DNA of 64,000 nt from Trissonchulus latispiculum (GCA_030248195.1 JASAND010007853.1:1-64000); one strand, 5' to 3'. Shown: positions 46,732 to 56,746, counted from the first letter of the stretch. Made by a program: numbers and translations. Notes: generated from the sequence alone by a model not told the origin.

Positions 46732-46847
46732 TCATGCGACTGCAAGGAGCATTTTTTCCTACTTGTCATAATATAAAGGACATGTGGGCCGAGGGACGTT
46801 TTGGATTTGGGTAAGGGGCTCTAACTGTTCCAAAAAATCCGCATGAT

Positions 46848-47151
46848 GTGCAGAGACACAAATGTTTGCAACTTGGCATTGAGATTTCTCGAAACCAGAA
46901 AAGTTCTAGCCCAAACCAAGAAAATGCCCCTAGGCCAAAATGCGAATTTTATTCTTTTTTGGCCTTTGGTTAAAATCGTTTTTCAACCAAATCTCTAGCT
47001 CGAAGCAATCAACTCCAACTAATTATTAAACAAATAAAAAATCTCGCCCCAGAATTCCTTCCCCCAGACATTTTTCCAGGAAAAAGCCAGTAGCATTATT
47101 ATGGCAGTAATTTTGAATAAACTGAATTCATTGAACATGGCCACCTTTAAA
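46848..47151. repeat. 300-bp direct repeat left of the Penelope-like element
   Basis: Starts GTGCAGAGACACAAATG and ends CACCTTTAAA. The same sequence recurs in the same orientation at 51319-51615 with one visible substitution (AATAAACTG/AATACACTG) and one 7-bp indel. Confidence 0.93.
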
Positions 47152-47559
47152 TAAGGAGAGAGATTCGTAGATAGGTGTTTTCTAGGAGTTTATGTATCCC
47201 GTATTTATGTCATTTATGTCATGTATGGACGCTTCAGGCAAGTCTTAACGTTTATGTATTAAACTGTATATTAAGTCAATGGTACTAAATACGGTTATGT
47301 GCTACAGACACATTCATACGAGTTAGGTGCATTCACTCGCTGACCACTCTGCCAGACTGATACTAGTATTCGGCGGGCGTCGTCAGTGGCGTACCGACAT
47401 ACTAGTTGCAGCTTTAGGTTTTTTGAGCCCCCGGAGTAAAAAGGCATTGAAAATCGTTTCTGCCCTGTGGTCCCATACACACGTGTTGTTTAGTGTATGC
47501 ATGCAAGTAAAAACAAAAAAAACAAAAAACAAAAACATTTCCCATTATTTCATTAATAT

Positions 47560-47790
47560 AATTATATCTATGGCCTGTGGCCAGTAACTTCATCGAGTGC
47601 CAGGCGGCACATAATTATATCGGTGGCAAAAAGCCAGATTGCATAGAGGTTTTGATAGTCAGTACTTATATCGGTGGCGTGAAGCCAGTAATTGCATCTA
47701 TGGCCATATGGCCATTAATTATATCTAAGGCCTGTGGCCAGTAATTACATCGAGTGCCATGCGGTACCTAATTGCATCAGTGGTGTGAGC
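47560..47790. repeat. Imperfect repeats at the 3' end of the PLE
   Basis: Several spaced copies of variants such as ATCTATGGCCTGTGGCCAGT, ATCGGTGGC and CATCGAGTGCC. They occupy the last part of the RT frame and the 3' untranslated region on the minus strand. Confidence 0.6.
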
Positions 47791-49238
47791 TTTATTCTAC
47801 CTGGGTTTTTTGGAAAGTAATAGATGAATGTCGTTGTATCAAATTTTGTGCAAATCCAACTTTTTTGTATTAATGTCCTTTTTAATACTGTTTTGAACAG
47901 TTTGTGTGAATATCCTCTTTCTAATAAGCTTGTTTTTAATGATATTAGTTGTTCATAAAAATACTGTTTGCACGAACATATGATAGCTATTCTGCATATT
48001 TGGTTATCTATCATATTATTGAAAACTGATTTCGAAATATTTGTAGTTGGATCAGGGAACCGGATTATGCGAAAGTTAAAATCGTCACGTCTATCATACA
48101 CCTTGGTGTGGAACAAATTATGGTTTATGCAAATATCTAAGTCTAGTACATTTGCTCTATCACTTTGTTCGTTTACTTTATTTAGCACTAATTCAGCGGG
48201 ATAAATGTATTTATAGTTTAATTCAAGAACATTTTGATCATCTGCCGTGGTTATATCGTCTATGTATCTGAATGTAATCTCTAAATATTCATTTATTGCT
48301 AAGTTGTTTTCATTTGTAACGAATTTGTATTCAAAATGGTGTAATGTTATATTGGCTAAGGTTGGTGCTGCATTTGTTCCCATAGGTATTCCTATTTGTT
48401 GTTTAAATATGAGATCTCCGAGCATGAAGTCTGTGTTATCTATTAAATACCTGCACATATCTATCACTTCCTGTGGGTTTATAGTAGTGAATTTAGGTTC
48501 TCCGTTACCCCAGTATATTTTATCATTTCTTGTATGCAGTTTGGAATGTAAGGTGTCCTTTACTAGCTCAGAAACTGCTGTGTTTATTGTCCTGTGTTCT
48601 ACATTAGTGTATAGTGTGGTGAAGTCAAAAGTATTTATTGTTTTTGCTGCTTTCTTTTTGTTTAAGTGTGTTAAGGTATCAAGGATAGGTTTGTTATTGT
48701 TGATTATCCAGAAAGGGTTACATTTATATTTAGTTTTATATATTTCGCAGAGTTTTTGTCTTTTGGCTAATACTATCTTGAGTATTTTGTCCAGTATTTT
48801 TGATAGGTACATTGTGGGTGCATATTTACTAGCTATTATTGTTCTGAATTTTATAGGCTTTTTGTGAAACTTAGGTATTATGTACATGAAAGGTAACTCT
48901 TGGTACTGACCTGTGTGATTAAGTTTTTTGTTATACGCTATCATATTGGACATTAATTCTTGCTTTGTTTTGTTGTTTTCCACTATGTATGTATTGTTGT
49001 TGTTTGTATTATCAACTATTCCTACTTCTTTTAGCATAGAACATACATAAAATTGTTTGCAAATGATGGAAAAGTTTTGAGGTGCCTTATCAGTTAAAGT
49101 GAATACAAAATGTTTACCTAATTGATTTATTTTATGTTTGAGTTCGTCTACGTTGAAGTTTGATTGAGAATTTGGTATATGAATGGTAGGAACTCTTTTC
49201 TTAATAGTTTCACTTACGTAGATTGCCCAGTCTCTCAA
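47745..49238 (-). CDS. PLE reverse transcriptase core
   Basis: 497 codons open. The frame extends upstream to KYKWDIDKLRDWAIYVS. It contains FTLTDKAPQNFSIICK, MYIIPKFHKKPIKFRTIIAS, INTFDFTTLYTNVEH (motif A Asp), QQIGIPMGTNAAPTLANITL, and FRYIDDITTA (motif C; YIDD where YVDD is common). It ends in a basic C-terminal region and has no GIY-YIG downstream, which confirms the permuted order. Best match in kind: Penelope-like and telomerase-related RTs. Confidence 0.88.
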   Translation of the reverse strand: MRDWAIYVSETIKKRVPTIHIPNSQSNFNVDELKHKINQLGKHFVFTLTDKAPQNFSIICKQFYVCSMLKEVGIVDNTNNNNTYIVENNKTKQELMSNMIAYNKKLNHTGQYQELPFMYIIPKFHKKPIKFRTIIASKYAPTMYLSKILDKILKIVLAKRQKLCEIYKTKYKCNPFWIINNNKPILDTLTHLNKKKAAKTINTFDFTTLYTNVEHRTINTAVSELVKDTLHSKLHTRNDKIYWGNGEPKFTTINPQEVIDMCRYLIDNTDFMLGDLIFKQQIGIPMGTNAAPTLANITLHHFEYKFVTNENNLAINEYLEITFRYIDDITTADDQNVLELNYKYIYPAELVLNKVNEQSDRANVLDLDICINHNLFHTKVYDRRDDFNFRIIRFPDPTTNISKSVFNNMIDNQICRIAIICSCKQYFYEQLISLKTSLLERGYSHKLFKTVLKRTLIQKSWICTKFDTTTFIYYFPKNPGRIKLTPLMQLGTAWHSM

Positions 49239-49261
49239 TTTGTCTATGTCCCATTTGTATT

Positions 49262-49630
49262 TTTATGTAGTTTAGTTATATATTTAATTAGACCAGTATC
49301 AATGTTTCTTAGAGTATCCTGTGGTCGAATTTGGCTGTTGATCCTGTATTTTGGGCCATAATTTAGTAGTTGCCTAATTTGATGGTCTTCCACTACATCG
49401 AAATTTGAAGTAATTACATGATTATGTATAGGGTCCTTGTAGGGAGAGTTTAAGCAGTTACATGTAAATCCATTTTGATGAAAATTTTCCAGGAAGTCGT
49501 TGCATTTTAAGTTTGCTACCGTTGCGCGATAATTTAATATGAAGCTAGCAATTGGCTTGTCATATGAAAAGAAGATGCGTGGACTATGTCCTGGTATCAG
49601 GATAGGGCCATAAGTGTTTGCATGTTTCGA
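49262..49630 (-). pseudogene. PLE linker and RT N-terminal segment in a shifted frame
   Basis: Reads ANTYGPILIPGHSPRIFFSY, DKPIASFILNYRATVANLKC, then NCLNSPYKDPIHNHVITSNF and IRQLLNYGPKYRINS before ending at TAG near 49262. The C-x-C, HVIT and GPKYR landmarks are typical of Penelope-like RT N termini. It is shifted relative to both neighbours, which are themselves in the same frame, so two opposite indels (near 49630 and 49275, the latter at an A run) flank it. Confidence 0.75.
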
Positions 49631-50627
49631 AAACTTTTTTAAATTTTATACCATCTATTTGTTTGTTAAATTCTATAACCATATTTTCTTTATTTTTATT
49701 TTTATTACATTTGTTTATTGTCATTATTTCTGTTCTGAATTCTGTAATGTCCTTAATGAATTCATACAGTACATGACTTTTGAATTGTTCGTTGTGTATA
49801 GCTATTCTTTTGACACTGTTCCATGATGTTGAGGTGATTATCTTGTAAATTTCCTTTCTTGACCTAGTGTGTAAAGACAAGAGTTCATTTTGAGAAATAA
49901 TTGTGATATTTTTATTAATTCGTTTTGTGCGAATCTTTTTACCTGGAGTTTCCATGCGGATTAATAAATTGCGTAATATAGATTTTTTAGGATTTTCTCC
50001 ATAAAGAAGATCATTTAAACCATGTGGATACTTGGTTTTTAACTGTTTGATCCAGTACTTTTCTCTCTCTTCTGATTTTTGTATCTAATTCTTTTGAATT
50101 TGTGCTTTCAATGATTTCGATGATTTGTACTGAAAAAGTTTTGCATATTCCCATATTAAAATGAATAGCAAGTCTTTTGCAGCTTGCTCGTAGTGTATTT
50201 TTATTAAACTATTCCTGTGCTCTGCTATTCTCTTAGATAACTGTCTTCCAGTTTCTCCCACGTATTGCATTCCACATTGATCGCAAGTAATTAGATACAC
50301 TACGTTATGACTTTTACAAGAGGCTATCAATACCATCGCGGGAGACTTAATACTATATTCATTGTCATTGTAATATCCCAGTATCATATGACCTTCTTTA
50401 TAATGCATGCAACATTTACAATTATTTCTATGGCATTTGACACCTGTTGTAATGGTCGTTATTGTCGGTGGTTGTGTGTCTAAAATGCTTTCGTCTAAAG
50501 ATGTGGACCCTGAGTCGACGGTATTGGGATCGCCGAGGTCCAAATCCGGAATCCACCAGTTGGGGCATGTATCCTCCTCCCCTGCTACGGAGCCCCCGGA
50601 GGCATTATCCATAAGAAGACTATCCAT
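49584..50627 (-). CDS. PLE GIY-YIG endonuclease region with one in-frame TAG
   Basis: From the first ATG cluster (about 50627) the frame has an acidic leader, then a Cys-rich finger (CHRNNCKCCMHY). The GIY-YIG core follows: NVVYLITCDQCGMQYVGETG then LSKRIAEHRNS (conserved Arg). At 50085-50087 a TAG interrupts. The same frame continues IQKSEEREKYWIKQLKTKYP and HGLNDLLYGENPKKS, the usual C-terminal part of Penelope endonucleases, then METPGKKIRTKRINKN and on to a stop at 49584. So a single nonsense codon, not a shift, splits this region. Confidence 0.8.
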
Positions 50628-50900
50628 AAGAAGAAGAAACAACCGCAGGATCAGTGGCCAAAATCCAATCCATAGTCCTTAATCGGGTTTGTGTCGACTC
50701 AGGGCCAATAGCATATTTACCATCGCGGTGTTGTGAAATAGTCCAAGTGATAGCTTTGTTAGTAGTGCAAGGGTGAATATAATGTACACCTAGTCTCCCT
50801 GAATACGAAGTCAGATTAATAATTAATAACTAAAAGTAAAATTGTTATCCAACATTAACAATATTTTACTACAATAAACAATAGATATTAGCGTGAACCA

Positions 50901-51081
50901 CTAGCGTAGATAGGGGGGGGGGGCGGGGGGGGGGCCGCCCCCCCCCTAAATTTTTTCAAAAAAGCGTCCGCGCCCCGCCCGCCCGCCAAAAATGCAATAA
51001 AAAATTTTCAGAGGGGGTAGGTACCCCCTCGAAAAAGTCGACCGCCCCCCCCCCGAAATTTTTTCGTACCTACGCTACTGG
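50901..51081. mobile_element. hAT-like G/C-run MITE inside the PLE
   Basis: 181 bp. The left end CTAGCGTAGATAGGGG and the right end, reverse complement CCAGTAGCGTAGGTACG, are flanked by a perfect 8-bp duplication GTGAACCA (50893-50900 and 51082-51089). It is nested in the 5' untranslated part of the Penelope-like element. Confidence 0.82.
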
Positions 51082-51318
51082 GTGAACCATCCATACATAT
51101 TTTGCAAGTGAAAATTTGTAAGACTGATACGAGTGCACTTATATTAAAAATTGTAAACACCAATTAAAAAATATAGTTTAGTAAGATATGCGTGTAGGAC
51201 ACGCGAAGCCCAACCTCCAAAGGAAGGAAATCCAAGGGCCGTAAGGAGGCTAGGGCTAAGCACAAAGAAGGAGAGAGATTCGTAGATAGGTGTTTTCTAG
51301 GAGTTTATGTATCCCGTA

Positions 51319-51615
51319 GTGCAGAGACACAAATGTTTGGCATTGAGATTTCTCGAAACCAGAAAAGTTCTAGCCCAAACCAAGAAAATGCCCCTAGGCC
51401 AAAATGCGAATTTTATTCTTTTTTGGCCTTTGGTTAAAATCGTTTTTCAACCAAATCTCTAGCTCGAAGCAATCAACTCCAACTAATTATTAAACAAATA
51501 AAAAATCTCGCCCCAGAATTCCTTCCCCCAGACATTTTTCCAGGAAAAAGCCAGTAGCATTATTATGGCAGTAATTTTGAATACACTGAATTCATTGAAC
51601 ATGGCCACCTTTAAA
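51319..51615. repeat. 300-bp direct repeat right of the Penelope-like element
   Basis: Partner of 46848-47151. It continues into ACCCGACAATCG, presumably NOS1AP-like intron sequence, about 90 bp before the donor of exon 51708-51806. Confidence 0.93.
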
Positions 51616-51707
51616 ACCCGACAATCGTTTCTGACCTGTTAGTACATATGTAATTTCGTAAACGAATAAGAGTCTCATACTCCAACATAAAATAATATAA
51701 AACTTAC

Positions 51708-51806
51708 AATGACTCTTCGTTTTGGCCGAAGCGTTACTTTGATGCCATCAACTGAAATGGTTATAATGACTGGTTGCTTTTTGATGCCCCGGGCCTTGCA
51801 TTCGTA
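51708..51806 (-). CDS. NOS1AP: NOS1AP-like PTB adaptor, coding exon 3
   Basis: A 99-bp phase-0 exon between TTTTAG (acceptor) and GTAAGT (donor) encodes YECKARGIKKQPVIITISVD then GIKVTLRPKRRVI. This follows the NOS1AP PTB order (human YEFKAKNIKKKKVSIMVSVD, GVKVILKKKK). It lies 8 kb downstream of exon 2. The next exon, which should encode the rest of the PTB fold, was not found and probably lies beyond the left neighbours or outside the window. Confidence 0.9.
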
Positions 51807-51888
51807 CTAAAACAAAATATATTATATACTTCAAATAGCACCAAGAGTAGGCTACGTAACGATAAGAGTACGTATAACAGCAAGAGTA

Positions 51889-52998
51889 TAGCCATGGGGG
51901 GAAAAACCCACATTTTCGGATTTTGGCTGGAACTTTTTTATTATAAGGGGTATCTGAGAACTTTATATACCATCGTACTTGGCGTACTTAGAACTTTCTT
52001 TTAAGCCTATTTGCACTTCTCTAGGTTGTACCGTTAGAGTGGTATAATGCAAAAAGTAGCGGGGGAAAAAAACCCAATGGGGGGAAAAACCCAAATGGGG
52101 GGAAAATAAACCCACCCCTCACAGGTCTTAAAAATTATTCTATCGCAATTCTGACACTTCCAGTGTAAAATTCAACCCTTTTTTAGTTAGTATGAACCAA
52201 AAAACCCGATCTAAGTAGCTTTTATTGAGATCTCATGTGCCGTTGAAAATGCTGCATCAACTAGCCAGGTTTCATAAAGTTTAACACATAAACATAGGGC
52301 AATTTTTGAAAAATGCTAAAAATGATGTAATTTGATAAAACTTATTATTCTATCGTGTAGAGAATGGTTTTTTACGTAGAATTACCTGTTAAAATCCACA
52401 ATTGTACCTGTATTGGGTCCTCCAGCAGCGAAATGGCACTTTTAAGGTTTTTAGCCCCTAGCTAGCAAGGGAATCAAAATTGTCCGAATCTGACCGCATA
52501 GGATGACGCAGCGTGCTCGATAGTACCGTGCTATAGTCTCTAATTGTTTCCGTGTTGAGTTGTTAAAAAATTTTGCAAAAAAATTTGGGTGGGTTTTTTT
52601 CCCCCCAAAGTGGGTTTTTTTCCCCGCCACGTTTGGCAATGTGCCAGACTAACGGTACAGCGGATCGGGCTAATTTTGGCTGTGTGCAAAGAGGAAGAGT
52701 TGCCATCATTGCAGATATTTGCAAAACTTTTCTAACCCAACCCAGTCAAAAGTTACATCGGTCCAAACTTTTTCAAAATTTTGGCATGGTTGGACCAAAA
52801 AGTAGTTGTCATTTTCAAAATGTCATAAAATGAGCAGGAGTGAACCAAATGACTTGATCTTTGCATACATAGGTAAGAAAGAGTCGCGCTTCCAGCTGCT
52901 GTGTTTTGGAGCTCATATCTCCAACCCATGACCCAGGAGGCGGGTGGGTTTTTTTTCCCCCCCAAAAATGGGGTGGGTTTTTTTTCACCCCATGGCTA
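51889..52998. mobile_element. TA-target element with TAGCCATGGGG ends, copy 2
   Basis: 1.11 kb, starting TAGCCATGGGGGG and ending with the reverse complement of TAGCCATGGGGTG. It is flanked by TA (51887-51888 and 52999-53000) and collinear with 18651-19753. No transposase. It lies in intron 2 of the NOS1AP-like gene. Confidence 0.85.
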
Positions 52999-53000
52999 TA

Positions 53001-53727
53001 CATAACAGATAAGAGTGCGACAGCTGGCAGGCTGTCTGTTATCAGCTCAAGGTATATACATGCTCTGCACGCTAATGGCTGATCCCCCCCCACAAACGTG
53101 TACCTAGTGACCCCCCACAAATGTGTACCGAGTACACGTTTTCGTACGCTCACTCGCCGTATCTTTACGTGTTAAAGCTCGAAAACAACGCCTGCGTGCG
53201 TCCAATTTGTGTCGTCTGCTTCGAGCTTTAGAACGCAAAGATAGCGTGCGAATTTCTTTGAAGTGAGCACTAGAGATGAGCACGGGCCGTATATTTTTGG
53301 CCCGGCCCGGCCCGGCTGGCTCCAAAATTTTGCTCGGCCCGGCCCGACCCGCCAAAAGAAAATTCCAAATTTTACTGATAATATTATTTCAAAGGCTTCA
53401 ATGCAATACGGAGAGGCTAAATTATGCTACGAAATGTTAAATTTTGCCATAAAATAACCAGAATCAGTAAATGTGTAGTTAATTTTAGTGATTTTATAAC
53501 GTTTTCTAGAGTTGATCCGGTCCGTTTCGGCCCACTCCGGCCCGCAGTTAAAAAATTTCTCAGCCCGGCCCGGCCCGGCCCACTAACCAATGGAGGTCGG
53601 CCCGGCCGACGGGCCGAAATGCTCATCTCTAGTGAGCACACACATTTGTGGGGGTGGGTCAGCCATAGCGAACAGAGCATGTACCTAGAGCTGATAACAG
53701 AGACCGTGTCACACTCTTATATTATTG
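53001..53727. mobile_element. Long-TIR MITE (about 110 bp ends)
   Basis: The ends run from ATAAGAGTGCGACAG through CTGTTATCAGCTC, ACATGCTCTG and GGCTGATCCC to CACAAACGTGTAC, and are repeated inverted at 53610-53720. Long inverted repeats suggest a Mutator-like element, but no clean 9-bp duplication was found; the TA element (51889-52998) sits against its left end. It encloses the hAT MITE 53271-53631. Confidence 0.6.
53271..53631. mobile_element. hAT-like MITE rich in GGCCCGG
   Basis: The ends TAGAGATGAGCA (left) and its reverse complement (right) are flanked by a perfect 8-bp duplication GTGAGCAC (53263-53270 and 53632-53639). Subterminal GGCCCGGCCC repeats surround an AT-rich centre. 60759-61207 is a relative. 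Confidence 0.85.
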
Positions 53728-54120
53728 TGTAACCTTGATAACAGCCAGGCTCCCGTTGTCAGATATATCTAAAAGCTAAGCTAAGCTAGGACCTTAAGGG
53801 GGGGCGACTAAACTTTTGCCCAAACATCTTTCGATTTGATTCATTTTTGGTATGAATATAAAGCAGGTGCGTGGCCAAAAAAGTATCCACTCGTTGCTTC
53901 TTAGCTGCCTTCCTGTGGCCCGCTATGCTTCGAAGAACCTGGCCGACCCCCCGATTTTGGTGACACCCAACATAAATGTTCAAAAATTTCTCACAGCTGT
54001 TGTGTTCAATGAAAACATCTAAGCTTTTGCACAACAAGAGAAGACATATTGGCCAGCATATGCATGACATTAGCTTTGGTGTAGGCCTAACGGTTGGAGA
54101 CCACTGCTAGCTTAGGGCCA

Positions 54121-55921
54121 GTATAAAATGCAGACGCAGACGCAGACCAGCAGACTGAGGTATAAAACGCAGACTTTGATGCAGACGCAGACTCGGGTAT
54201 AAAAAGCAGACGCAGACCGTGCTAAAAGTATAAAATGCAGACTTTCTTGCAGACTTGCAGACTAGGGTATAAAAAGCAGACCGGGGTATAAAATGCAGAT
54301 TTGGGTATAAAATGCAGACTTTTGAGCAGACTTACAGACCGAGGTATAAAAAGCAGAGTTGGGTGTAAAAAGCAGACCTTTGAGCAGACTTTTGGTACTG
54401 ATATAATGTAGGCCAGTCAGCAGTTAAAGCAGGCTCCGGTATAAAATGTATTACGTACAGGTTTTGCAGATTTTGGTGTAAAATATGCAGTATGGTCGGT
54501 AATAACCAGACGCCGGTATATATAATTAAAATTCAATTTTAGTTTATTGTATTAAATGCTTACTTTTCTAACAATGTACATACATATAGCAAGGTTCTAG
54601 CAACTTTTCTGACAATGTACATATATATAGCAAAGTTTAATAAAATCAAAAATAGAATTTTTGCTGCCATTTTCGCAAATGAAGTCCGATCGAAATAATT
54701 TTGGTGTGTATCAACTGGTAATGACCCCTGCAAATTTCAAGCCGATAGCGCCCTTGCGTTGTGAGAGTAAAAAATTTTTGTGATTTTTTGTTAACGAATC
54801 CACAAAACATCAGCTAGGAAAATTTTATTTTCATGCATAAATAGAGCATAGTCCCTAGTGTTATTATGTATAAAAATTTGGACCCCTAAGTTTTTAAACA
54901 GGCTTAACTTCGAATTTCGGCTCTGGGTCCCTGGGTCCAAAGTGGCTACCCTTGCCAATTTTCTTAACGCTGTTTATTGACTCGAGGAAGCAAGGAATTT
55001 GGTGTTATATTGCTCTCGTAAGCACAGCGCAAGCAATTTGGTGTAATAATTTTGCATGCTCAAGTGACTTGGTCTAGGATCACGTGACCTTGGTCAAAAA
55101 TTTCATTTCAAGGAAGCCTAAAAACTTGCCTATATAGGTTTTTCGGGGTGTAGAATTCATGTTTAGCATTATTTTTCTTGTAGCTTTAGCCCACGTATGT
55201 GATCCTGACCTCCCCTTGGGACAGGTCCGGAGGGTTGGGGGGGGGGTCATGATTAACAGCCGGTCACTGGGTCAGACGGGTCTGAGGTACCTAAAACATG
55301 TGCCATATAGGCTTTCGACTTCGCAGAGCTCGAATTTGGCGTTAGTTTTGCTGTAGCAGCCACCCCGCACCTTTTTACAACAAGTTGTGGGTGATGTTTT
55401 TTGTGAAAAAGTTAGCAAAAAATCTCCAGCCGTGGGCCAGCACAGAGGTCATGGCAACGTATCCAATACATGGCTAGATAGTGCAGAGTATGGACATGCT
55501 ACATGCGTAAGATAGGTTAGCTAAGCGAAGTCCGTAGTGAGTACATAATAGCAAAATTTTCAATTTTGGTTCGAAGTTGTCAGAGGATCGGTTTTGGGGT
55601 GGGTCGACTGTTTTGGGGTACCCTGGTGGAACTAGTTGGACCTCGGCGGATACCCGGGTCTGCAAGTCTGCTCAAAAGTCTGTATTTTATACCCAAGTCT
55701 GCTTTGTATACCCGGCTCTGCAAGTCTGCTCAAAAGCCTGTATTTTATACCCAAGTCTGCTTTGTATACCCGGCTCTGCAAGTCTGCTCAAAAGTCTGTA
55801 TTTTATACCCAAGTCTGCTTTTTATACCACAGTCTGCAAGTCTGCTCAAAAGTCTGCATTTTATACCCGAGTCTGTTTTCAGGTCTGCGTTTTATACCCG
55901 AGTCTGCGTCTGCATAAATAC
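54121..55921. mobile_element. FB-type foldback element with TATAAAA/GCAGAC arrays
   Basis: Inverted ends are built from short direct repeats of GGTATAAAATGCAGAC and relatives: 54121-54500 on the left, inverted at 55655-55921 on the right. The outermost part, ATGCAGACGCAGAC, is shared by both ends. Terminal repeats made of tandem direct repeats are characteristic of Foldback elements. A diverged TA-target element (54626-55556) lies inside. No transposase. Confidence 0.7.
54626..55556. mobile_element. Diverged relative of the TAGCAAGC TA-target element, copy 3
   Basis: The left end resembles TAGCAAAGTTTAATAAAATC. The interior shares GAGCTCGAATTTGGCGTTAG, TTTTGCTGTAGCAGC and CACAGAGGTC with copy 2 (27990-28160). 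It is more diverged than copies 1 and 2, and its right boundary is approximate. Confidence 0.5.
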
Positions 55922-56119
55922 ATTGCTTTCAATGCATCTGTGTAGTAATTCTGGCGATTACATATATACATCACACAATCCAGCCTCGACCAAGGTCGGG
56001 GGCAGTGGCACGAAATTTCAATTAATCTTTTAAGAGTAAATCTACGAATATTCCAGGTTGCGGTATCGTTACGGAATCCCGAATGGGTAAGCATGGTAGC
56101 TTAATCTTCTTATCGGAAC

Positions 56120-56190
56120 AAAAGTTGGAGTCTACCTAACTTATTGACAATATATACCAATTTTTTGCCAAAATCCACTAGACAGAATCG

Positions 56191-56238
<48 letters not shown>

Positions 56239-56388
56239 TATACTATATATATATATACTCTTCAAAATTTTTCACACCTACTTTATGTTACACTCGTGGA
56301 GCTACCTACTCTGCGATGAAGGAAAGTCATTGAAGATGTATAGCAGTTTCTTTAGATATATCAATAAGTTAGGTAGACTCCAACTTTT
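56120..56388. repeat. 28-bp perfect inverted repeat around (TA)n
   Basis: AAAAGTTGGAGTCTACCTAA plus TTATTGA (56120-56147) recurs inverted at 56361-56388 with a (TA)n tract (56196-56234) in the 213-bp centre. Possibly a short MITE. Confidence 0.7.
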
Positions 56389-56655
56389 TGCTTTGATGTA
56401 GCGCCAGTATGCATACAAGCTGTTAAGTTATCTCAGCGGTGCAGGCACAAATGTCATTATTCTATAGAAGTGTCACAATTAGGAACCAGTTGCCAATCAA
56501 AAGCAGTTAAAAATGGCACAGTATATAACTGATTACATCCCTTACATAGACATGTTTTATTAAAAAAGTAGACAAAAGCCTAAAAGGAATAAACTGTTGT
56601 TGTGAAATATATAACTTGTGAAATAACTGTTTAAATGTGCCCCAAATCTGAAACA

Positions 56656-56746
<91 letters not shown>

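Larger units (their letters stand above)
44800..46766 (-). mobile_element. Composite element, copy 4 (reversed, hairpin end not seen)
   Basis: Reading right to left: the end motif (GGAGCATTTTTTCCTACTTGT on the plus strand, 46746-46766), a foldback with AATATGAGC motifs (46046-46731), then a nine-unit tandem array (44800-46045). The order matches copies 1-3 in reverse. The expected terminal hairpin is not found between 44500 and 44800, so the distal end is truncated or diverged. Confidence 0.5.
47152..51318 (-). mobile_element. Penelope-like element with N-terminal GIY-YIG (Naiad/Chlamys-type order)
   Basis: On the minus strand a GIY-YIG endonuclease region (50642 to about 49950) precedes the reverse transcriptase (about 49265-47745), the reverse of canonical Penelope order. 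Permuted Penelope-like elements of this kind were described in 2021 as Naiad and Chlamys. A 51-bp direct repeat (AAGGAGAGAGATTCGTAGAT through TATGTATCCCGTA) lies at both extremities (47153-47203 and 51268-51318). Outside these is the 300-bp direct repeat. Lesions: one in-frame TAG, two compensating frameshifts, and a hAT MITE at 50901-51081. No intron or hammerhead motif was seen. Confidence 0.85.

Noticed and set aside
50085..50087. Recoded stop (selenocysteine) in the GIY-YIG frame
   Set aside because: The codon is TAG, not TGA, and no supporting structure was identified; a simple nonsense mutation is more likely.
47152..51318. Hammerhead ribozyme in the Penelope-like element termini
   Set aside because: Searched by eye for CTGATGA...GAAA cores in both orientations in the terminal repeats and flanks; none seen.
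31000..51700. Exon 4 of the NOS1AP-like gene
   Set aside because: No minus-strand segment matching the next PTB block (a stretch like [20 protein letters not shown] in human) was found by eye; it may be outside the window or missed.
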